A stretch of 64,000 bases of DNA from Cordilura impudica (taxonomy: Eukaryota > Arthropoda > Insecta > Diptera > Scathophagidae): NCBI GenBank assembly GCA_963682025.1, contig OY821518.1, positions 220,502,868 through 220,566,867 on the forward strand, written 5' to 3'. The notes under the pieces were generated by a model. That model had not been told where the DNA came from, did no database searches, and saw only the letters and a list, made by a program, of their open reading frames with translations. The position numbers and the translations under genes are program-made. Position 1 is the first letter of the stretch; each line of letters begins with the position of its first letter. Shown here piece after piece: positions 33,901 through 44,871 of this stretch.

Positions 33901-34831
33901 TACATGTTATTCACACATTGATCTTTAATTTCATAGCAGGTAGTACTTAAATTGAACAAAACTGCACTTGTTATCCAGACTTCAATATCAGGTAAAACTA
34001 ATTAGTTTCTCGCCAATATGGGGTGGTTTTTTATCTTTAGTGGTTTAGTGCCGCGATTATTGACAAACTTATAAAATTGTTTATGACTTTGGTTGACCCT
34101 TAAATTTGACAACAGGTAAATTAAGAAAGAGATCATTTGTTTACTGTAGAACCTATTGTGATCATTTTATGACTTATTTTTTTGCTGATCAAAACAAAGC
34201 CAATAAACCCTTTCGCAGGTATTTTATTTAATTATTTTACTTTTACGTAGTCTAAAGTAAAAAAACAAAATTTTTTTTAGAGTATTTTTTTTAGAGTAAT
34301 TTCATTAAAATGAAAAAAGTGTTCTACCGGGGGCTCGTGGGGGGTGCAAAAGTATATATAGGGTTAAACAGGATACATTCGCCTTTCTCCGGGTGGTATA
34401 CGTTTCTTGTTCCCTTACTTCCTTTAGAAGTTCTATTCCACTAAAGTTTAAATTTGAGAAAAATATAGTGGTTTCATAAATATTTCATAACGCCCCTAAT
34501 ATCAAACGTTAGAACTGTGACTACTTACAAAAACTAAAGACTATAATCCTACTAACATTATAAAAAAGACCGCAGGCCAATATCGATGATAGCTTGCGAG
34601 TAGTAACCATTTATTTTTGATAAAAAACAAAAAAAAAACACCTTTTGCTGAATTAAAAAAAACAGTTGAGTTTGACAGCATGCCACGCCCACAATTATCA
34701 ATAGTTTAACCCAATTTTTTGGCTACCTTAATCTGGATATATAAGCTACAAAAAGGAGTAAAAATTTTAAAAATCGATGACAAAAAAAAATTTGACTTTT
34801 GGCCAATGAAATCAAAATTTGAGCCACAGTG
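30984..34831 (-). mobile_element. Transib transposon, apparently complete
   Basis: Terminal inverted repeats: left CACAGTGGCTGAAAATCA, right (inward) CACTGTGGCTCAAATTTT, both continuing to TTCATTGGCCAAAA. The 5-bp target duplication CGGCG is perfect (30979-30983 and 34832-34836); Transib elements are known for 5-bp GC-rich duplications and CAC-starting ends. The left heptamer CACAGTG is identical to the vertebrate V(D)J recombination signal heptamer. The 3848-bp element carries one open transposase frame. It sits inside a piggyBac-like relic. Confidence 0.95.
31737..33758 (-). CDS. Transib transposase (RAG1-core homologue)
   Basis: A 673-residue uninterrupted frame from ATG 33758 (the frame is open 19 codons further but without ATG). 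Transib proteins cut and join DNA with a RAG1-like DDE core. Seen here: basic N-terminal region with GRPRKSLD, KWGCDGSSGQKQYKQ (D268), LTMIDGKVGQALTN (D383) followed by CIICQ, GNTNDGNTARRFF, VHKILYHGEDVIKYHL, and LSEEAQEKRNKDYR with the likely catalytic Glu (E588), equivalent to the SEGNESGNK segment of RAG1. The length fits the family (about 650-700). The single frame has no stops, and both terminal repeats are present, so activity is plausible. No RAG2-like gene is nearby. Confidence 0.93.
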   Translation of the reverse strand: MENFSYKELAEEYFRNKNQEDVLSYVKIKLNLNSSSTEIQEQLSNFVKVLKKRLKEVNYCKQKFYNKSANWLEGQLNVGGETAKLDKAGRPRKSLDNCSDRSKRRKLKNFNEEIGSTNIKESFLHQLRAQNQLTKVDIIEKTCNASPVRTKRILKSIPTPSDAQQFTNEEALALFLDLKLTKHQYIQLRLRAIEKGSNMYPAYHHITAAKIDCLPSKDTITITPISAEVQLQSLLDHTAKRLLQSITGTELKKYGNTKLILFCKWGCDGSSGQKQYKQVVCENISDSDMFMVSFVPLRLKKILEDSEPSSSTTQTMDIWKNETPSSTKYCRPIKFEFKKESHDAINKEVSDIKAQIATLQPLQLQLDGQQIEVSYQLVLTMIDGKVGQALTNTKAASSCIICQATSSQLNQVPTKSFDNTDAFEFGLSPLHARIRLMEHILKISYDLDFGPSGSIRNNETNKELRSSKKKHVQDEYRKFGLIIDQPKQGSGNTNDGNTARRFFSDPETASEITGVDLNLIFRFKIILEVLACNEEIDSRKFGDYAKETAKIYTTNYPWRNMSATVHKILYHGEDVIKYHLVPLGDLSEEAQEKRNKDYRFYRQHNTRKMSRNSTNEDLFNILLATSDPFISSIRNQWKVEHRDLDEEAKKLLKNRNSTEQNMEYLQSIFESNE

Positions 34832-34966
34832 CGGCGTTCATTCAGTAGACATATAAGATGATAGGAGGAAAAAAAAGAATATAATATTGAACAACCGGGC
34901 CTAAATGATATTAAAAAAAATTGTTCACTTAGCAATTTTTGCGCAAATTTCTTCCTTTTTCAAACC

Positions 34967-35395
34967 TTACACGTTGATTGGTGCTCTGGTGTAAGTAAAA
35001 TCCCCAGGTTTCTGCCAATCAGGAACTTCAAAATCTGCCTTTCCTTTGAATAAGGATGGATTAACAGCTTTTTTAGGTCTTCCACGTCTTTTTGCGGCTT
35101 TCGATGTTGATGGTTGCGGCTCTTCAGTATCATTAGGTATTAAGTCATTGTCTCGAACATACTGTAACTCCACTTCCCCGGTAATTTCATTCGCACAATC
35201 ATCATTGCCATCATTTAGAGCAATTTGATTATCGTCGATATCTTCTTCATCAGTCACATAGTCTACTTTAGATGGAATATACACGACATCAACATCTTTT
35301 GAACTCATAATGGCTTGATCTTCCTCGTCATCCGAACACGGCTCGTTCAAAGCAGCCATGATTTCTACCATGGTTAACACTTTTCGAAAAGACAT
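34967..35395 (-). pseudogene. piggyBac-like transposase, N-terminal part
   Basis: From ATG 35395: MSFRKVLTMVEIMAALNEPC, acidic stretches (SDDEED, TDEEDIDD), QPSTSKAAKRRGRPKK with a basic patch that may be a nuclear localisation signal, and FEVPDWQKPGDFTY. Acidic-then-basic N-termini are typical of PGBD-type transposases. Downstream, decayed core start remains (KKEEICAKIAK, LFNII) with stops, after which the core is deleted and the Transib insertion begins at 34831. Confidence 0.8.
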
Positions 35396-35612
35396 TTTCT
35401 TTATATAAAACCACACCAAAATGCAATTATCTCACTTTTATTTGCCACACACACGTCTGCTCTGCAGAAAAGAATAACAATTAGGACAAAGCAACAGCGA
35501 AAATAAAAAAAAATTCGCAGAATTTTTCACAGCCTACTAGCAAAATGTCAAATTCAATTAAATATCTACTTGACGACTTCTGGCCAGTGGTCGATTTTTC
35601 GACCACCAAAAA

Positions 35613-38430
35613 TAACGCTCTTCTGGGAAGTAGAAAGCTTTCAATATTGTTGCGGATATCAATTGATTATTGTTATTTGGTCTTTCCGCTTCCTCGGCAT
35701 GCAAAAATATAATAAGTAATTTTAGTTTTAAGACTTTTTACTGAATTTTGAAAATTGATCCAAAAAAGTCCTTTCTTCTTCCTTTCACGAAAATCTGCAA
35801 ATTTTACTTTTTTACGAAAAGCTAAAATCAGTGCGTTAACAAAAGATCAAATGAAGAATTCATTCTTTTAGACGCAGGAAAAATAATATTATTTATATTA
35901 TATCCAACAAAAGTATTTTTAACCAGCGGAACGAATGGAATTGAAATTCGTAATATTACGTTAAACATTTATATATATATATGTATATATTATATTTAAT
36001 TAAATACAAGCAATTTATAACTCACAGCGTGATATTTAGACAAAGATTTGGGTATCAAAATAAGGGATTTGAAATAGTCCATAATTTGCTTTTATTAATT
36101 TTGATCAATATTTAGTAGAAATTGCATAAATATTATCCATCCATATATCACTAACAGAATTAATTCATGTTTAACCAGCCTGAGTTCCAAGAATTAACAG
36201 TGCTGTTAATTTCGACGTTAGTGATGTATACAGGTGGCTTGACATATAAAAATAAACGTAAATAAAAACTTACATATATCAGCGTTTAATCCAACGATGA
36301 AAGTTCTTTCATTGCTTCGACGATGATGATGATGATGATGATATAAAGATGATGGTGATAATTATGTTGTTCCTTTTTTTTTAATGATTTTCTTTTTTTT
36401 AATGTAATTATTAATCAAAAAATAAAATATATATATATTTAACAAAATCGCGTTTTTACCGATATGGCAACATAGTCGATATCAAAAATATAGTTGTTTT
36501 TTCCCATTCGCTTTATCCTCTTCGTAACATTTTTTTTTTTTTTTTTTGACAGTAGTTAAGCTACACAATTATTTCTTTACATCTTCGTTTTTAGTAAATT
36601 ACACAAATTTATATCAAAGTTGATATTGTACGAAGAGTTCGCGGTAAAACCCGAGGTTTTGTATCGAATGTGGCAGTTAGTTAAGCACTTACACTAGCGA
36701 TTATAAATTTAAGGGAACAATTATAATTTTCTAAAGCTACGTATTCTTCCTTACTTCATTTATATATACATTTATTAATTACAACTTTTTCTTTTTTCTA
36801 GCTACCACATTGTACCACTTTGGCTTCTTTTTTTGTTATTATTTTTTTTTTAACGATGTTATGGAAATGTACATGTGTATCGATTTAGATATAAAAATTT
36901 TCTAATACAGATTATTTTGATCTGTTTTTTTTTTTTTTCTTATTGGATTCGTTCTTGGATTTAATGTGTCTTTTTAGAAAATCTGTAATATTAGCTTTTA
37001 GACAAATTATTTATCTCGATACAAGAATTTTGCTTTACACTCTCACTTGTACTTTTGCAATAATTTTATGGTTGTTAAATATTTAGTTTTATGCACTTTT
37101 CTGTTTTAGGGTGAAAATTGTTTTAATTTGATATCTTTTTAATTTACTACTTCTTTTTAATTTACCATCACCTTTTCTATTAATTTTCCTTCAATCTTTC
37201 ACTGAAACAAACACATTTCACTACTTTTACTGCTTTCCCACTGCTGGTATGAAAGATTTCGGGTTTCTCCTCCGGGGTTTTCCGTTTCCAAAAAGAATTT
37301 ATTAAAATCAATTTTTTTTTTCCCAGAATTTCCACACTGTTGGCGAGACAGCCGACTTTTAAGAAGAAGCCCTTATTACATATGTATATGAAAAAATCGT
37401 AATCTCAATAGCTTTTTTCCCGGTACACTGTAATCGCAGGAGAAAAAAAGGTTTTAAGGTGTTGATTTACCCACGTTTATGTATTTTTTTTTCTAGTTAT
37501 CTGTTTTATAATATTCGATGGTAATGAGGTATAAATGGCGTTTGCTGACACGTAATAAATTCCTTATTTGCGGAAATGGAAATATTGTTTCATATGAAAT
37601 TCGAAATTTTATTCTGGAGAAAAAGTATTTATTAGTATTTAGAAGAAAAGTTGGACAACGAATTGAACAAACATTTTAACTCACTTTTTGGTGGGAACTC
37701 AAAATATCCACGAAAGGAAAACTTTCAATAATGAAAAATAATGTTCTCTTTTCCTCTTGGGAATTAGTTGCTTTCTTTATAAAAGAAATAAAAATTACAA
37801 CAAAAAAATAAAATTAAGCAAACTGAAGAAGAACTAAATATTCAATGACTTTTGTAAATCCGAACTTACATTTATTTTATAAAATTGACAGAGTCGGTGA
37901 TTGAAGAAACGTGATATTGGTGCTCAGCAAAATAGGAAGATATTTCCTTATGCTAAGCCTTTTATACGCCAAAACGATGGAATTATTTTCCATTTGGAAA
38001 GTTTGCGTTAATAAACATACATAAACGGGTACTAACACCTACAAACTACACAAATGTAAGGGTTCTACACTGTATTATCTACTTACAACAGGGTGCCAAA
38101 AGCAGGATGCCAAAAATATCTATCCTCAAATTAAAAAAAAAATCAAACTATAAGAAGAAACAATCAAGAAAGAATTTTCTGGCCACAAACGCCCCTATAT
38201 GTTGGACGTTATTTGACAATGAAGGAGTCGAAAAATTGTGTTCGACCGATATGGTAATATAGCTATGAGTGGATATTCAGTTGGCAACTTTGATACAGGT
38301 AAGATCTTAGCTTGTTTCCATCATTGAAAAAAAAACACTCAGACAAAAAAAAAAAAGCTGAGACATGGTGTTCCAACAAGACCAGCTGATCATCTACCGA
38401 TAACATAAAGTATATCGAGCTCCAATCGAT
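35613..38430. other. 2.8 kb with no recognised element or gene
   Basis: No transposon motif and no supportable coding sequence. A (GAT)n microsatellite lies at about 36323-36341 and several T-runs of 12 or more occur (36531, 36930). It is the longest stretch here without mobile-element signatures and could be host intron or intergenic DNA. Confidence 0.45.
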
Positions 38431-39110
38431 TTAGCAACTCGCTTCCTCCAAGAGAGTGAAATATATATTTTTGAAATCACTAAATTCTATTGTTTTGCTG
38501 GGAACTTGTAAAGGAATTTCATAGGTTATAAAGATTAGATTGTTTTTAGAAAAACCAGGCGCAGGCAATTGAACATACATCAGTGTGTTTGCTTCATTAG
38601 AAACCAAGAATAAATCGAGTAATGATCTATTGGTTGTAGTGAAGTGTGTTAGTATATGCGTATTCACGGAAGTGAGATCAAGAGATTTCACATCTTCGAC
38701 CATATTACAGTTTTCCAGCAGGTTTGAATTAAAGTCCCCAGTCAATATAATATTATCATAAAAAGGTATAAATCTTCCGCCAACATTTCATAGAAATGCC
38801 CAAGGTCTATATTACGATTTGGCATGCAGACACTACAATAAGGTTCTTGCCTCCAGCAGCACACAATTCTAAAAATAAATGTTCCACTTTATCATTTTCA
38901 GTACCGACTCTACGTTTAACTTTACTAATTAATCCACTTCTGACATAAATACTCGTCCGTAACCATCTGCTCTGTCAGCTCTGTAAAGATTGTAGCCGTC
39001 TACTGATACAAAAGTATCTGTGATTGATTCGTCAAACCAGGTGTCAGATACACATACAATATCCAAACCAGAATTTTCAAGAACGTGTCGAATCTCGTCA
39101 ATTTATTGTG
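38431..39110 (-). pseudogene. Non-LTR endonuclease fragment
   Basis: Minus strand: DTWFDESITDTFVSVDGYNL followed by YRADRADGYGRVF (38985-39065), then, after frame changes, ILTGDFNSNLLEN (38740-38700), TTTNRSLLDLFLVSN and IFITYEIPL. The order and the GDFN motif fit the apurinic-like endonuclease of a LINE such as the CR1 group. Several stops and deletions; the C-terminal RT part is absent. Confidence 0.75.
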
Positions 39111-39299
39111 TTTTATCAGAAACAGAAATCACTAGTTATTTTACTTAAGATATTTGCTTTTACTCTCCACTTTAAAAATTGTAACTAATGGTTAAACGAT
39201 TATTTAAGTTATACATATGAGTATCCATGATATTAATACATAGTCAAGCTATCCCTGCCCGGCTGGTTCACTGACACGATTGTCTTTTAATTTAAATTT

Positions 39300-39570
39300 A
39301 ATTTAAGAAAGGCGCAAAAACGAAAAAATGTTGGAGGGCAAAATTGAAAAATCAAAAAATGCAAATATCATAGACACATAATCGCAAAAACAAAAATATC
39401 TAAGAAAAATCCAAAAACGCAAAATCGAAAAAATGTAAAATCGCTCAAATATAAAAACGGAATCATAAACGCAGTATCGCAAAAACGTGAAATCCCAATA
39501 ACGTAAAATCACAAAATCATCAAAACGTAAAATCTCCAAAGCGCAAAATCGCAATAAGGCAATAATTTTC
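39300..39570 (+). repeat. Degenerate AAAATCGCAAAAACG array
   Basis: About 15 imperfect copies of a 14-18-bp word built on GCAAAATCGCAAAAACG occupy this stretch. On the minus strand it gives a Phe/Arg-rich frame (RYWDFTFLRY, RFYIF), an artefact of the repeat. Similar to 2440-2600. Confidence 0.65.
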
Positions 39571-40069
39571 GTTTATCTCACAAGTTCCTAAAAAAAGAAC
39601 AGTTTCTCACGCTCAGCAAATATTTCTTAAGAACTTACGTTTTCATATTTTTCTAATTAAATGAAACTATTTTATGAATACAAAACAAACCTAAACCACA
39701 ATATTAGTTATTTTAGTTAAAAAAACACTCGAATTAATTAAAAACGTTTTGCAATAGAAAACAAAGAAAAACAAGTAAGAAAATTTTAGTCGGTCTAGAC
39801 CGACTATGCGATACCCTATACCATGCGTTTGGAGACCCTATATCTCAGGCCGAACTAACTGGATATAGAAAATAAGCATAACCCAAATATGAGTGGGACG
39901 TTTATTCATTTTTTTTTGGCTGCAGATATGGGAAAGTTCATATCGGATGCTATATCTATATGGGGACTAGGCCCAAAAATGGACCCTGACCATGTTTGGT
40001 AAGGTCTCTTTTATTTTGCAAAAATACATACAAACAAAATTTGAGAAGAATCAGTGCAATATATTTGTT

Positions 40070-43000
40070 ATACCCTCCACTCCAGTGTGCAGAGGGTATA
40101 TATAAGTTTGTCATTCCGTTTGTAATAATTAGAAAAAAAATTTTGGACCCCATAAAATTTATATATTTGTGATCCTTATAACAACCGGAGTTGATATAGC
40201 GATGTCCGTCTGTCCGTCTGTCCGTCTGTCCGTCTGTGGAAATCACGATGACGGCAACAATCGGGCAGCTAGGGTGCTCTTTGGCATAAAAAATGATTCA
40301 TTAACATCCTGAAAAGTTTGCTATTTAAAATCGTCCAAATCTGTCGATTAGGGCCCGAGATTTGAATGAAGAACTAAAAAAAGTCTTGAAAAAAAATAAT
40401 TTTCTATGTTGTTCTTGTCACGATCACGCCCTCAATAGTACAACTACAGTGATCGTTTTTAGTGAGAATGATTCACCAAATTCATGGAAAGATTTCTACT
40501 TCAAAAATCGTTAAAATCGGTGGAAAGGCTCCAGGGAAACCTCTGAAAAAGTAAAAAAAAAAATGAAAAACATGATATTTCTATATTGTTCTTGTTGTTA
40601 TTCTAAATGTTGCATTGTTTTCATAGCTGGACTTGTTGTTTTTGTGGTCGTTATATATATATATGTTCCCGAAACTCCTATAAGGAACATAGGGCCCCAA
40701 AATTATTATTATGGTAATAATATAACAAAAAAAAAAAAACCCTTTGTACATTTTTTATCAACTCAGGTAGAAAAATTTAAAAGTTTCCATTGTTTTGGCA
40801 TCACTAAAAAAAATATGTTAGATCATTTCTGTCATTGCCACGAGCCTGCCTGCAAAATTTCAGATCGATTGGGTCACGGGAAAGTGGTTAAAATCGATCC
40901 AAAATTTTTCGACAAGCAGACACGAGTTAATATAGAGGGAGTAAAAATTCACCAACATCTAAAGCAAATAAGGCTAAAATACCTAGTTGTTAATAAAAAA
41001 AAACAATTGGGCAATTCACAATGGGTAATGTATCGTTGTATCTGTTGTATCGTGTATCACTTTACAATAGTGTAAAATTGTTGTTGGTAATTTTCACTGA
41101 AAAATCTGATACACGATCCAACTTCATTTGCTATGTTTAGTAAATGTTGTATATTGTATCATAACATATCAGTTCCAAGTGAATGCCAGTTTTTATGAAA
41201 AAGAAAAAACAAATACATAGAATTTTATCAGCATAAATAATTATAAAATAAAATATGGCAAATAATGCAAATAACGCAAATACATCGATAAGTTTATTTA
41301 TATCAAAATTAATGTTTATATTTTTTTAGTATGTATTTTCTCTTTCAGTACCAACCAAAACATTTAACATTTTTTTTCCATTATAAATTAAAATGCAAGA
41401 GGTACGTAACTAAAACTCCAGGGTATATCTCACGACCAAAAAGCAAACAGTGACAAGTGTTTTCTCTTATACAAAATAGCAGAAGCAACGAAGCGATCTT
41501 TCCTCGTTGGATCGAAAATTACTATAGAAAATATGAAAATACAACTGAGAGTTCACAACAAATGATTGTATTGTGTATTTCAATACAACATACAATATAC
41601 AACACCTGTTGTGAATCGCCCAAATGTAAATTTAGCAAAAAAATTTATGTATTAATTTATTTAAAGAGAAAAACACAAAAATAACGTTTGATGTTGTATT
41701 TTTTGTGTGTAATATTTAAATATACATACATACACATATTAAATAATACAAATAATATACATATATTATATATATGCATGTATGTATGTATATTCATAGT
41801 AACTGCATGTTAGAAATAAATCGGTTATTTTATTTACATAAAATTCTGCAGTATTTTGTTGTGGGGAAAATACATTTCTTTTGCATTAACAGAGTGTCAC
41901 TTCATTTTGCTCAGCGTGACTATGCCACAGTAGATGGCGCCATAATTTTTGTTTGTTCTAATTAGCTTTGCAATAGTTATTTCTATTTTTACATGAATGT
42001 TAATATTTTCAACTAGATATCATACAGAACAATGTTAAGAGTATACACGGGCTGGTCTTTTATTTCATACGTTTTTTCTTTATTCTTTTACAAATATGAA
42101 CATAAGTTTGGCATATTAACTTTTTGTTGTCTTTACAAAATAGAGTTACCGAGTTCGTCAATGAGTTTTTTGCTTACAAAACAGTTCTACATAGTTATAT
42201 ATAATTATTATTCTGCTTTACCTATAAAATATCTCATTTCGATTACATCTAATTTTTAAAAATTGTTTACAATTAATAAAGCATTATTATTCACATAAAT
42301 ACAAAATTTCACATTTTAAATTTTCCATTCAAATTTAAGAAAATATCAATTATAATAAAAACTGAAAATAAAATTCCAAATTATAAATTAAAAAATATTA
42401 ATTGAATTTCAGAAAATCATATCAAAACGTGGGAAATAATAATTTTAAATTTAGAAATATATTTACACTTAAAAATTGTTTACATTTAAAAAAAATATTG
42501 CCATTCAGGAGATATTAATAACTTTTCAGTACCGCGATTCAGTAACTTCTTTTAACGATAGTCGAATCGTAAAAAAAAAAGAAAATTGCAAAATTATCAG
42601 TAAAATTTTTAAATGATATTCGCTATTGTTAAAGTCAGCTGTTGTTGTTTTCTAAACGACAACCATTTTTGTGTTGTTTATTCAATCGATAAACACTTAA
42701 ATTTTTAGGTTGAAATGTCGTCATACATAAATAAAAATCATGAAATAGTGAAAATATTTTGCTTTAATTAAAAAACTTTTTTATATAAATAAAAAAATTA
42801 AATAGCATTTCAATTCATTATTTCATTTTCAAATAAATAAACAGAAATATTAGTAAAAAAATAAAGATATTAAACATAAACATAAAATCATCCTGTCAAA
42901 CACGAATAATTTGTTTTTTTCTATTCTTTGTGTTTTTCGCTTATTTTGACAGAGATGCCACTCCTTTACAATTTAAATAAATAGAAAAACAGATTTGTCG

Positions 43001-43783
43001 ATATTAATTTAAATTCAATGAATTTAAGAAAACCTCAGATGATATTTAAGAATTGTTAACATAAAAATTGTTACATAAGTAAACGTAATTTTATGAGAAT
43101 GTTATTTTTTTATATATAAATTTTCACAATTTTTTTTGGATGAAAATTTGAAGTTTTTCAGAAAATAAAGATAACATTAAATTATTTTATTTAAAATGTT
43201 TGGGACTTTTCGTTTTTTGCATTTTTCACCCCTAATTTGATTATTTACTATTATAAATTTATTCTCTATGTTTTCAAAATATGGCAATATTTTAAAAAAA
43301 GTTGAGAGAGCTTTTTTTTGGTTATTATTTTGTTACTCCATCCGACCTATATGGCCACAATGAAGAAATATTTGGCCAGTTAAAAGAAACTATACAGCCA
43401 TCTCCAATTAGCACGATTTAATGCATATAGCCACTCTACACAACCATTACCTTTGCAATGGAGGTTAGGGCGAGCTATTTAATTAGCAAAAACTAAATTA
43501 AACGAGAAGTTATGTCATATAACCGGAAACGCATGCATATAGGTATATAACCTAAATGCATGCCGATCAGCAACCATGATGACCAAAAAGCAAACACCGA
43601 AATAAATGCGAAATAATAGAAAAGACGAAAACCAACCCAAAGAATTTTCTGAAATAATTTGGTATTAAGTTTAACAAATTGTTTATTTTTTCCAATATTT
43701 TGTTTACATTTATTATCAATACTCAAACCGAGGTGGAGGGTATCAAAGATTCGGCACAGCCGAATTTAACACTCTTACTTGTT
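40070..43783 (+). mobile_element. HINE-like family B element, 3.7 kb
   Basis: It starts ATACCCTCCACTCCAGTG and has a (GTCTGTCC)n run at 40205-40238. It ends with GTGGAGGGTAT, the hairpin ATTCGGCACAGCCGAAT and TTAACACTCTTACTTGTT. ATACCCTCCAC and GTGGAGGGTAT are inverted subterminal repeats. The layout (subterminal inverted repeats, GTCY run, 3' hairpin then CTTACTTGTT) matches family A although the sequence differs. It sits between T residues of the host HINE without visible duplication, as described for Helentron-type elements. I see no supportable coding sequence in its interior. Confidence 0.75.
41007..41623. mobile_element. MITE-like insertion in family B element
   Basis: 15-bp ends TTGGGCAATTCACAA and TTGTGAATCGCCCAA are inverted copies with one mismatch. 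The adjoining ~30 bp on each side (GTATCGTTGTATCTGTTGTA versus GTTGTATATTGTATGTTGTA) are also loosely complementary. No target duplication was identified and no gene is present. Confidence 0.45.
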
Positions 43784-44277
43784 TTTTGATACATTTAAGT
43801 GAAGATCGGGAAGCAGCTCTATATGGGGCCTATGACTAAAAGTTGGCCCATAGGGATCATTTTTGGACTACGGATTAATGGATGTCATAGTCACATACAA
43901 ACCCATTTTGACTAAGATTTATGTGGTAATTTGGATCTTATGGCAATTTAAGTCGATTTCATAGGGGTCATTTGTATGGGGGCTAGGTCTGAACATGGAC
44001 CGATTCCCACCAATTTCAACGTCGTTCATCCCATGGCCGAAAAAATTTTATATACCAAATTTCATCAAAATATCTTCATATTTGCGACCTGCAGTTTGAT
44101 TACAATCTTTACATGGACACACAGACGGACGGACGGACGGACATCGTTAAATCGAATCAGATAGTGATTCTGATTCGATAGGTATAATAAAAGATGTGTC
44201 TAGGTCATATATTTTTGGTAGTTACAAACAGCAGCACAAAGCCATAATACCCAAACCACATAGTGGTATAGGGTATA

Positions 44278-44871
44278 AAAATTGGAGATTTTAAACAGGT
44301 ATTAATATCAGCTTAATCAAATCAATCGCTATCTCGAAAACTGAGCGTCATACATTGCTTGAGTTTTGCTCCCTTTTTGAAATCTGCAACTCTTTTTATG
44401 CTTGTTAAAGCGACATAAGGTAAAGTTTCTGAATAATTTTTTATTCACAATTCACAATATTAAAAGAAATTTATTTCCAACAAAAACTTCTTTTATAAAA
44501 AATTCAAATATTTTTCGTTTTAATTTAATGTACTTTTTTTTAATTTTTTAACATTTTCAAACAATTAAAGATATTATATTACGATAACTTATTTCTTAAT
44601 GAAATGATACAATATAATGAATTAACTAGAACCAAAAATTATTTTGTTAATTTTGGTAAAGAATTCCAACTCGTTGCTGTTAGAGCAAGAGTTATATCGT
44701 ATTCACACATTTTACGTGTTCTACCTAATTATTTGAATTTAGTATTTAAAGTCAAGAGCCTAAAATGTCAACTTTTGATATGTATGTACTTACAATAATA
44801 CGTGTTGTTGTCAAAAAAACATTTCTAACTGAACAAAAATAAATTCTTTGCATTTGCTAAAACATAATAAT
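44278..44871. other. No recognised gene
   Basis: AT-rich spacer between two HINE copies. Nothing supportable. Confidence 0.5.

Larger units (their letters stand above)
29804..35612 (-). mobile_element. piggyBac-like relic 2, split by Transib
   Basis: The left end is TTAA (29800-29803) followed by CCCATTATCGGCCGC, as expected for piggyBac-like ends. A subterminal palindrome GGTCGAAAAATCGACCA plus TTGGCCAGAAGTC occurs at 29926-29960 and inverted at 35565-35606, marking both sides. Between them are the C-terminal (30272-30978) and N-terminal (34967-35395) parts of one transposase gene on the minus strand, separated by the Transib. I could not find a TTAA with matching terminal repeat beyond 35612, so the right boundary is approximate. 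Confidence 0.75.
39770..44277 (-). mobile_element. HINE family A copy interrupted by family B
   Basis: 39770-40069 is the 3' part (hairpin AGTCGGTCTAGACCGACT at 39789-39806) and 43784-44277 the 5' part (from TATACCCTATACCACTATG at 44277, GTCC run near 44135). The two halves join within the block GCAATATATTTGTT|TTTTGATACATTTAAG, which is continuous in the other copies. Confidence 0.9.

Noticed and set aside
29800..35740. TTAA near 35728 as the right end of piggyBac-like relic 2
   Set aside because: Sequence inside it does not match the left end CCCATTATCGGCC, so the boundary was left open.
39303..39554. Phe/Arg/Tyr-rich 83-codon minus-strand frame
   Set aside because: Generated by the degenerate AAAATCGC repeat.
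40563..41075. 170-codon frame with a hydrophobic start (MKNMIFLYCSCCYSKCC...)
   Set aside because: Lies across an (AT)n run and the edge of a MITE-like insertion within a HINE-like element; no recognisable domain.
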